A stretch of DNA of 50,092 bases from Mesorhizobium sp. B2-7-2 (GTDB lineage: Bacteria; Pseudomonadota; Alphaproteobacteria; Rhizobiales; Rhizobiaceae). Where the stretch lies: NCBI RefSeq assembly GCF_006440775.1, contig NZ_VFTZ01000032.1, forward strand, positions 1 to 50,092. The letters run 5' to 3'. The translations under genes and the position numbers were made by a program. Below, in pieces: positions 43,752 to 50,092 of this stretch (position 1 is the stretch's first letter; the number at the start of each line of letters is the position of its first letter). The notes beneath the pieces were generated by a model that was not told the DNA's origin, did not search any database, and worked only from the letters and a program-made list of their open reading frames with translations.

Positions 43752-45290
43752 ATGCTGCGCTTGATCTTTTCCCTTTCGGCACTCGCGGCCGGGCTGGTGT
43801 CTTCCAGTGCGTTCGCCATGCCGACCGCGGATGGTGCGCAGGCTGCGCGCCCGGCTGAGCGCGGCGCGCTGATGCTGGCCCAGGACGGCAATATCGATAT
43901 CTACTACGACGCCAGGGGCAATCGCGTGCTGGTCGATGCCGACACCGGCAAGGTCATCGCCATCCAGCCGCCGGGCAGCAGGCTCGACCGCCGCGCGCTT
44001 CGCCGGCAGATGCGCATGCAGGAACTCGGCCGCGCGCCGGCCGAAGACGACGATCGCTACTATCTCGACAATCCCGACGACATGGCTCGCTTCCGCCGGC
44101 GGCAGCTCGAGGAAAATGGCCGGGTCATCCCGCCGCCGGTCGACGAATATGACCTCAACGACAATTCCGTCGATGCCTATCCGCCGGTGCCCAACAACGA
44201 TGAAGGCTATGCCACCACTTATCCGGAGGCGCCGAGGTCCAACACAATCAAGCGCCAGCCGCTGAACGAGGCGTCGGTCGATCCGGAGCAGCCGGGCCAG
44301 GGCGAAGTGCTCCAGACCAATCCGGATGCCCAGGCGGCACTGCCGCCGAACACTGGTGGCAAGGCCACGGTCGATCCGTCGCTGTCGCTCGGCGTGCGCC
44401 AGGACGTTGCGGCGCTGCAGGTGCTGCTCGACCGCGGCGGCGCCTCGCCGGGCGTGATCGACGGGCGTTTCGGCTCGAATGTCGACAAGGCGCTGGCCGC
44501 CTACAACGAAATAAACGGCACCAATCTGAAATCGACCGATGCGGTCGGCATCCAGGCAGCGCTTGCACAGTCGGGCGGCGACGCCTTCGCCTCCTACACG
44601 ATCACGCCGGAAGACGCGGCCGGCCCTTACGTCGCCTCGATACCGGAGGACTACAGCCAGAAGGCCAAGCTCGACTGCATGTGCTACACCTCGGTCACTG
44701 AGGCGCTGGCCGAACGCTTCCATATGGACGAGACCTATCTGAAGTCGATCAACAAGGGCGTGGACTTCAATCGCCCGGGCACGATGATCAAGGTCGCCAA
44801 TTTCGGCAAGCTGGTGTCGACGCCGGTGGCGCGCATCGTCGCCGACAAGACCAACAAGGAAGTCTACGCCTATGATGGGAGCGGCAAGCTGGTCGCGGCC
44901 TATCCTGCGACCATCGGCTCGGCCGACACGCCCTCGCCCACCGGCATCCATGCCGTCTCGCGCATCGCTCTCGACCCGAACTATACCTACAATCCGAACA
45001 TCAATTTCAAGCAGGGCCAGAACGACAAAATCCTGACCGTCCCCCCGGGACCGAACGGTCCGGTCGGATCGGTATGGATCGCACTCGACAAGCCGACCTA
45101 TGGTATTCACGGCACGCCCGATCCCTCTAAGATTGGCAAAACCGAGAGCCATGGCTGCGTGCGCCTGACCAACTGGGATGCACGCGAGCTTGCCAAACTG
45201 GTGTCGCCGGGCGTCACCGTGGAGTTTGTCGGCGGATCAACAATCGCGGATGTCGGCGGGACCTCAACCGATGAGTTTACGCAGCAGTAA
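43752..45290 (+). CDS. L,D-transpeptidase (YkuD domain)
   Basis: The 512-residue envelope protein starts with a signal peptide (MLRLIFSLSALAAGLVSSSA, then FAM). A long disordered acidic/proline-rich region follows, then a peptidoglycan-binding-like segment (LQVLLDRGGASPGVIDGRFG) and a LysM-like stretch. The C-terminal YkuD catalytic domain has its histidine in YGIHGTPDPSKIG and the nucleophile C469 in SHGCVRL. Such enzymes make 3-3 crosslinks in peptidoglycan or attach proteins to it. The ATG at 43752 is the start of the signal peptide. The last 27 bp overlap the convergent TMEM175-like gene. Confidence 0.93.
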   Translation: MLRLIFSLSALAAGLVSSSAFAMPTADGAQAARPAERGALMLAQDGNIDIYYDARGNRVLVDADTGKVIAIQPPGSRLDRRALRRQMRMQELGRAPAEDDDRYYLDNPDDMARFRRRQLEENGRVIPPPVDEYDLNDNSVDAYPPVPNNDEGYATTYPEAPRSNTIKRQPLNEASVDPEQPGQGEVLQTNPDAQAALPPNTGGKATVDPSLSLGVRQDVAALQVLLDRGGASPGVIDGRFGSNVDKALAAYNEINGTNLKSTDAVGIQAALAQSGGDAFASYTITPEDAAGPYVASIPEDYSQKAKLDCMCYTSVTEALAERFHMDETYLKSINKGVDFNRPGTMIKVANFGKLVSTPVARIVADKTNKEVYAYDGSGKLVAAYPATIGSADTPSPTGIHAVSRIALDPNYTYNPNINFKQGQNDKILTVPPGPNGPVGSVWIALDKPTYGIHGTPDPSKIGKTESHGCVRLTNWDARELAKLVSPGVTVEFVGGSTIADVGGTSTDEFTQQ

Positions 45291-45896
45291 GGCGCGCGGC
45301 GCCGCGGCATAGATGAGCTGCACCAGCAGGATGAAGCCTATGCTGAGCAGCGGCGTGATCAGGCAAAGCGCCGCGCCGACCGCCCACAGGATCTGCGCCT
45401 TGACGATCCGCTTGTAGACGGTGCGGCGCGTTTCAGCATCGACGTCCTCGGCGATCATGCCGTTCCTGTCGGCATACCACCAGCTTGCGTACAGCGTGGC
45501 GCCCAGCATCAGCAGGTTCAGCCAGTAGACCAGTACCGCGCCCCTGAATGCCAGGAAATCGGCGAGAAGGTCGGTTGAGAAGGGCAGCAGCGCGATAAAG
45601 GCAAGGAAGCACAGGTTGAGCGTCGCGAGCCGCCGGTCCGATTTCGCGATCAGGCCATGCTGTGCCTGCTGTCCGAACCAAAAGATGGTGAGCGTGAGGA
45701 AGCTCAGCGCATAAGTCAGGAATCGCGGCCCCAGCGCCAGGATCGCGGCGAGCAATTCGCCTTCCGAATGCACCGCCTCATGCGACGGCACCCTGATCTC
45801 CAGCACGATCAAGGTCAGCGCGATGGCGAAAACGCCGTCGGTCACTCCGACGATGCGTCCGCGTCCTTCCGCCGACGGTTCGAGCGGCCGCTTCAT
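45264..45896 (-). CDS. TMEM175-like potassium channel (DUF1211)
   Basis: The 210-residue membrane protein has six hydrophobic segments. The first bears the family signature GVTDGVFAIALTLIVLEIRV (the FSDGVFAIxxT motif), the pore-lining element of TMEM175 channels. Bacterial members conduct potassium. Its 3' end overlaps the L,D-transpeptidase stop by 27 bp on the opposite strand. Confidence 0.9.
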   Translation of the reverse strand: MKRPLEPSAEGRGRIVGVTDGVFAIALTLIVLEIRVPSHEAVHSEGELLAAILALGPRFLTYALSFLTLTIFWFGQQAQHGLIAKSDRRLATLNLCFLAFIALLPFSTDLLADFLAFRGAVLVYWLNLLMLGATLYASWWYADRNGMIAEDVDAETRRTVYKRIVKAQILWAVGAALCLITPLLSIGFILLVQLIYAAAPRALLLRKLIG

Positions 45897-46006
45897 GGCT
45901 TCCCCCTCTCACGCATGATGGTGGAACCTAGCACGCCGTTGGCGGTTTGCATCAGGATTGAGCCCACCTCGCCATCTGGCCCTGAATCAACCTGAATCAA
46001 AAAGAG

Positions 46007-46057
46007 AGAGCATGATGTCGTCCGAAAACCGCTTCACACTTTTCGGCATCATGCTCT
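46007..46057. repeat. Rhizobial palindromic element (copy C)
   Basis: A perfect 11-bp stem pairs AGAGCATGATG (46007-46017) with CATCATGCTCT (46047-46057). An inner CGAAAA/TTTTCG pair surrounds the core CCGCTTCACAC. This form is well known as an interspersed palindrome in rhizobial genomes. It lies between the TMEM175-like and MFS genes. Confidence 0.85.
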
Positions 46058-46129
46058 GTCATCTGGTTTCAAGAACAGCGATGCTCTGGCTTGTTGTTGC
46101 GCCCGCGCGAGGGGCTAAGCAGGGATACG

Positions 46130-47683
46130 ATGTCATCAGCGAATGAAACCACTGCCGATTCGCATTCGCCCCCGCGGGCGAACGGCACGTTTTGTCCTCA
46201 GACCCAGCGAAAATTCGTGCTGGTCGCTGCGATCCTCGCCTCGGCGCTCGGCTTCATCGACGGTTCGGTCCTGGCGATCGCCATGCCGGCGCTGCGCGCG
46301 GATCTCGGCGCCAGCCTGGCGCAAGCGCAGTGGATTTCCAACGCCTATGCGTTGACGTTGTCGGCGCTCATCCTGGTGGGGGGCGCTGCCGGCGACCGGT
46401 TTGGACTGCGGCGCGCCTTCGTGATCGGGATTGCGCTGTTCGTCGCGGCGTCGCTCGCCTGCACGCTGGCGCCCGATCCGGCTATATTGATCGCCTTCCG
46501 CGCCATCCAGGGCATCGGTGCGGCGATCATGGTGCCGGGGAGCCTTGCCATCATCGCCAAAGCCTATCCGAAGAAGGAGCGCGGCCGGGCGATCGGCATC
46601 TGGGCCGCCGCTTCGGCGCTGACCACGGCGCTCGGTCCCGTGCTGGGCGGCCTTGCGCTCTCGACCTTCGGCAATGGCGTCTGGCGCGCGATCTTTGCCA
46701 TCAACCTGCCGCTTGGGCTGATCTCGATCTATCTGCTTCTGGCCAAGGTGCCGGCCGACAAGCCGACCGAAAAACGCAGCCTCGACCTTGGCGGCGCGGC
46801 GCTGGCGACGCTTGCCTTCGGCCTGCTCGCCTACGGGTTGACGGCGATGAATGCCGAAGGCGCAGGGTTGATGCCGGGCCCGGCGATCGTTGCCGGCGTG
46901 GTCCTGCTTGTCGTCTTCATCTTTTACGAGCACAGGCGGCGCGACCCGATGATCGATCTCGGCCTGTTCCGGATCAGGGCCTTTGCCGGCGCCAATCTGG
47001 CAACGTTTTTCCTTTATTTCGCGCTGTCGGCCAATTTGTTCTACCTGCCGATGGCGTTGATCGCCGGCTGGAGGCTGAGCGAGGCCGAGGTCGGCTTCAT
47101 CTTCGTGCCGCTGTCGGCGTCTATCGCGCTTTTGTCCGGACCGGTCGGCCAGTGGTCGGATCGCATAGGTCCGCGTTTCCCGATCGCCAGCGGCAGCATG
47201 GTCGTCGCCATCGCCTTCGCCGGCCTTGCCTTGCTCACCCGTTTCGGCATCCACGATTTCTGGATCGGCACCTTTCCGCTGATGGCGCTGATGGGACTTG
47301 GCATGGCGCAGGTCGTGTCGCCGCTGTCGACCGCGGTCATGACGTCCGTCGAGGACAAGGATACCGGGGCTGCATCCGGCATCAACAATGCGGTCTCGCG
47401 CGTCGGCGGCCTGATCGCGGTGGCGGCGATGGGCTCGCTGGCGGCTTGGGTTTACGCGCGGATGACCGGCAATGCCGCCGGGCTGCCCGGTTTCGGCGAG
47501 CCGCCCGCCTCCGGGCTGGCCGCCAATATCGAAGCGGCCAGGATTGCGGCAAGCGATTCGGCTTTCGCCGCGGTCGCAGCGATCACGGCGCTGCTTTGCG
47601 TGCTGTCTTCACTCACCGCCTGGTTCACGGTTCCCGGACAGGCATCGCCCTGGCCGCAAAAGACAAGCGATGAGCAAGATTAG
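46130..47683 (+). CDS. MFS multidrug efflux pump (DHA2/EmrB-QacA type)
   Basis: The 517-residue protein has about 14 membrane helices. Family marks include DGSVLAIAMPALRADLGAS, GDRFGLRRAF (motif A), IAFRAIQGIGAAIMVPGSLA and WRAIFAINLPLGL. It is a proton-driven exporter of drugs or toxic metabolites at the inner membrane; the substrate is unknown. AGGGA precedes the ATG at 46130. No regulator lies alongside. The stop overlaps the convergent M23 gene by 4 bp. Confidence 0.92.
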   Translation: MSSANETTADSHSPPRANGTFCPQTQRKFVLVAAILASALGFIDGSVLAIAMPALRADLGASLAQAQWISNAYALTLSALILVGGAAGDRFGLRRAFVIGIALFVAASLACTLAPDPAILIAFRAIQGIGAAIMVPGSLAIIAKAYPKKERGRAIGIWAAASALTTALGPVLGGLALSTFGNGVWRAIFAINLPLGLISIYLLLAKVPADKPTEKRSLDLGGAALATLAFGLLAYGLTAMNAEGAGLMPGPAIVAGVVLLVVFIFYEHRRRDPMIDLGLFRIRAFAGANLATFFLYFALSANLFYLPMALIAGWRLSEAEVGFIFVPLSASIALLSGPVGQWSDRIGPRFPIASGSMVVAIAFAGLALLTRFGIHDFWIGTFPLMALMGLGMAQVVSPLSTAVMTSVEDKDTGAASGINNAVSRVGGLIAVAAMGSLAAWVYARMTGNAAGLPGFGEPPASGLAANIEAARIAASDSAFAAVAAITALLCVLSSLTAWFTVPGQASPWPQKTSDEQD

Positions 47684-49782
47684 TTCGGGAGCTGCGAATC
47701 AGTCTTGGCGCTGGCAACCTTCAGCGCGTTGCCGTCTTCCTGCTTCAGAAGATCGTCGATGCGCTCGCGCTCTTTCTTGAAGGCGACGAGATCGTCGCCC
47801 TTCAAAACCTTGCCGACCGGCAGGCGCACGCGCATCGAATCGACCTTGGTGCCGTTGACGATCAGTTCGTAGTGAAGGTGCGGGCCGGTAGAGAGGCCGG
47901 TCTGGCCGAGATAGCCGATGACCTGCCCCTGCCGCACATGAACGCCTTCCTCGATGCCTTTGGCGAAAGCGCTCTGGTGGTTATAGGAGGTCTCGTAACC
48001 ATTGGCGTGGCGGATGATGATCTGCTTGCCGTAGCCGCCGGCCCAGCCGGCCTTCTCGACGACGCCGTTGCCGGCGGCGATGATCGGCGTGCCGATCGGC
48101 GCTGCCCAGTCGGTGCCGGTATGCATCCGGACGTAGCCAAGGATCGGATGCCGGCGTGCGCCGAAGCCGGAGGTGAAGCGCCCATTGGGCAGCGGATTGC
48201 GCAACAGGAACTGCTTGGCGCTGCTGCCGTTCTCGTCGAAATAGTCGACGCTGCCGTCCTGCATCTGGAAGCGATAGAAATTGCGCGTTTGTCCGCCGAA
48301 GGTCGACGAGACGTAGAGAAGCTCGGAGTCGTCGGAGGCCTGGTCGTCGCCGTCGGGTTGGGAAAACAGCACTTCGAGGCGGTCGGAAGGCGAGAGCCGC
48401 GACTGGAAATCCACGTCGGAAGCGAGCAGCTTGATCAGCTTCTGCGTCATCGCTTTCGACATGCCGTAGGAATAGGCGGTGCGGTAGATGCCGTCATAGA
48501 CATTGGGCAGGTTGCCGCGCACCACGACGGGCTGCGAATCGTCGAACGCCGTCAAAAGCTCGGGATTGGGCTCCGGCTCCTGCGCCGGCACATACTGGCC
48601 ACGGTCGTCGAGCGCTATGGTGACGATGTGCGTCGTCTTGTCGTAGACGCTGGTGCGCACGACCTTGGCGATGTCGCCGCGCACCTCGAGTCCAACGCGC
48701 AACACTGTTCCGGCCTTCAGCGCCGGGGCGTTCAAGAGCTTGGCGATCGCCTCCGCCATGCCGGTGGCGTCGTCGCCGGTATAGCCCGAATCGGCATAGG
48801 CCTCGGCGATATCGGTATCCTTGGTGAAGGGAATGATTTCCTCGGCGAAGGCAGGCGTCTGGTCGTCCGGCGTGGCGCGCGGCGCCACCGACACATTTTC
48901 CTGCGTGATCTTCACGTCATAGGAGCCGGCCATCGATTCCGCGAAGGCATCGCCGAACCGCTGCGGATCGATATAGTGCAGCGCTGCCACCTGGACGGCG
49001 CCGTCGCTCAAGCCGGTGCCGGCGTCCCGCACCACCCTTTCAACCTCGTCGGCGGAGAGATCGCTTTTTTCGTCGAACGAGGCCGTCTCGATCGGGAAAT
49101 CGACCGTCTTCAGGCTCATCTCGCTTTCGACCTTGGCGCCGTAGATCTGACCGGCGACCGCGGCGGCCGTTGCCGGTTGCGCGTTGTCGTCGCTGTCGTC
49201 GCCGAACACCTGCATCGGGTCGAACGGCGGATAAGGGCGGCTGGTGGTGTGGCCGGCGGCCAGGGCCATCTTGATCTGCACGAAGGGCATGGTGTGGATA
49301 ACGTCACGGTCGCCGACCTTGGTGACCATCGACACTTCCATGCGCCGCCGGTCCTTCGCCCGGGCGATCTGGCGGGGTGCTACCAGCCTTGTGGTCTTTG
49401 CCTGCTCGCCGGAATCATCGCCGCCGCTGGCAAGACCGATGAGCTCGGCGATTTCCGGCGGGGTCGCCAATTGCTGGCGCCCGTCAAGGGCGGCGAACAA
49501 CGCGACGCCCATCAACACGCTCGATGTCACGCCGGTGAGAAAGGTGCCCGACAGCCAGCGCGCCGAGACCTCGCGGCGGTCGGGCGGACCGCTGCGACCG
49601 TCCGCGATCAGCGGCGGCTCGTTGCCGAGTTCGGCTATGACCTCTTCGGTATCTGGCATCCAGAAAGGCTGCTTCTTCCCCAGGCGAAACGGCTTGTCGT
49701 TGTCGTTGTGGCCATGACAATTGCCTGTCACGGCGGTTGAAGTCAAACGAAGCGGCAGGCCGGGGCCGATATCCCCAATCAT
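47680..49782 (-). CDS. M23-family metallopeptidase (murein hydrolase)
   Basis: The 700-residue protein has a cytosolic N-terminus of about 75 residues, one membrane segment (about 76-99, FLTGVTSSVLMGVALFAAL) and a long periplasmic region. The C-terminal LytM/M23 domain carries the zinc ligands in MHTGTDW and HLHYE, with GRFTSGFGARRHPILGYV before them. All ligands are present, so an active peptidoglycan endopeptidase is likely. The start at 49782 is chosen for its AAGGGGG binding site; a GTG at 49731 or an ATG at 49659 are alternatives. It is the last gene before a promoter facing away from it. Confidence 0.9.
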   Translation of the reverse strand: MIGDIGPGLPLRLTSTAVTGNCHGHNDNDKPFRLGKKQPFWMPDTEEVIAELGNEPPLIADGRSGPPDRREVSARWLSGTFLTGVTSSVLMGVALFAALDGRQQLATPPEIAELIGLASGGDDSGEQAKTTRLVAPRQIARAKDRRRMEVSMVTKVGDRDVIHTMPFVQIKMALAAGHTTSRPYPPFDPMQVFGDDSDDNAQPATAAAVAGQIYGAKVESEMSLKTVDFPIETASFDEKSDLSADEVERVVRDAGTGLSDGAVQVAALHYIDPQRFGDAFAESMAGSYDVKITQENVSVAPRATPDDQTPAFAEEIIPFTKDTDIAEAYADSGYTGDDATGMAEAIAKLLNAPALKAGTVLRVGLEVRGDIAKVVRTSVYDKTTHIVTIALDDRGQYVPAQEPEPNPELLTAFDDSQPVVVRGNLPNVYDGIYRTAYSYGMSKAMTQKLIKLLASDVDFQSRLSPSDRLEVLFSQPDGDDQASDDSELLYVSSTFGGQTRNFYRFQMQDGSVDYFDENGSSAKQFLLRNPLPNGRFTSGFGARRHPILGYVRMHTGTDWAAPIGTPIIAAGNGVVEKAGWAGGYGKQIIIRHANGYETSYNHQSAFAKGIEEGVHVRQGQVIGYLGQTGLSTGPHLHYELIVNGTKVDSMRVRLPVGKVLKGDDLVAFKKERERIDDLLKQEDGNALKVASAKTDSQLPN

Positions 49783-49949
49783 GCGCCCCCTTGCGCAGGG
49801 CGCCCTGTCATCCGTCGTCGGCGAGCCTCGCATATACGCGCGCGCCTTCCTTACATGGGCCGGTTTCACGCCCCAATGCGGCGGCAATAGGGCCTCGTCG
49901 CGGATAACCCAGGGGCTGCCGCAAGGGCAGTCGGCTATCGAAAAAGTGG

Positions 49950-50030
49950 TTCGAAAAATTCGTCGCAAAAAATTCAAAAAAGTTCGAAATCGGTGTTGAC
50001 GCGTCGAGGGAGGTCCGACTATATACGGCC
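49950..50030 (+). promoter_or_regulatory. Strong stable-RNA-type promoter with UP-like A-tracts
   Basis: TTGACG (49996-50001) and TATATA (50020-50025) are 18 bp apart and followed by a GC-rich start region (CGGCCC). About 45 bp upstream hold several A-tracts (for example GCAAAAAATTCAAAAAAG), the pattern of an UP element. No gene starts in the remaining 60 bp, so the transcript continues beyond the window. It could serve an rRNA operon or another highly expressed RNA. Confidence 0.55.
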
Positions 50031-50092
50031 CACGAACGAGGGCGGTGCGCCGCTGGCGACGAAGAAGTTTGCTTCTAGGTCTGCCCTCTGTT

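Noticed and set aside
45958..46146. 62-codon frame starting before the MFS gene
   Set aside because: Its residues come from the palindromic repeat at 46007-46057 and it has no coding character.

Overview
The window is about 50 kb of high-GC chromosomal DNA from an alphaproteobacterium of the order Rhizobiales, most likely Mesorhizobium or a close relative. This assignment rests on protein content and gene order: secA divergent from a parvulin and then argJ; comF-grxC-Nit hydrolase-DUF1178; lysC-ptsP-prfA-prmC-DUF4167-clpB. It also rests on short palindromic intergenic repeats of the kind scattered through rhizobial genomes. No search was run, so the genus is an inference.

Layout. 1-5.0 kb: housekeeping and membrane genes (DMT exporter, small membrane protein, gluQ, an AlkA-type glycosylase, an HNH protein, dsbB, a DedA/YqaA protein). 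5.28 kb: tRNA-Leu(CAA) with its own promoter. 5.4-9.4 kb: minus-strand cluster of a polysaccharide flippase, a BioF2/CelD-type acetyltransferase and a secreted YVTN beta-propeller. 9.6-13.9 kb: the clearest accessory block, a defence island with an MmeI-like fused restriction-methylation gene split by a one-base frameshift, followed by an Mrr-type endonuclease and bordered by inverted copies of a rhizobial repeat. 14.0-18.1 kb: a secreted protein of unknown function, a small DUF1127-like protein, a DUF4242 protein and a divergent AAA-ATPase/LuxR regulator. 18.3-25.5 kb: secA, parvulin, a TetR regulator, and the tightly coupled argJ-GNAT-mutT run. 25.6-29.6 kb: a small membrane protein, an orphan Flp pilin, a methyltransferase, comF, grxC, a Nit-type amidohydrolase and DUF1178. 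29.6-33.1 kb: a divergent MarR/EamA pair, ubiG and two small proteins. 33.3-43.0 kb: lysC, ptsP, prfA, prmC, DUF4167 and clpB. 43.1-49.8 kb: YjbR-like protein, L,D-transpeptidase, TMEM175-like channel, MFS efflux pump and an M23 peptidase. The right edge holds a strong promoter with an A-rich upstream element that looks like a stable-RNA (possibly rrn) promoter.

How the genes fit together. Most of the window is ordinary core physiology: translation (gluQ, prfA, prmC, tRNA-Leu), secretion and folding (secA, parvulin, dsbB, clpB), amino-acid synthesis (argJ, lysC), redox and metabolite repair (grxC, mutT, Nit), ubiquinone synthesis (ubiG), nitrogen-type PTS signalling (ptsP) and envelope remodelling (L,D-transpeptidase, M23). 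Regulatory sites readable from the sequence include a perfect TetR operator, an operator overlapping a sigma-70 promoter between marR and its divergent transporter, a CtrA-like site before flp, a heat-shock-type promoter before clpB, and a 22-bp inverted repeat before the LuxR-type ATPase. I found no CRISPR array, prophage or insertion sequence. The most unusual content is the split MmeI-like gene with its Mrr neighbour; I do not claim that it is a new system.
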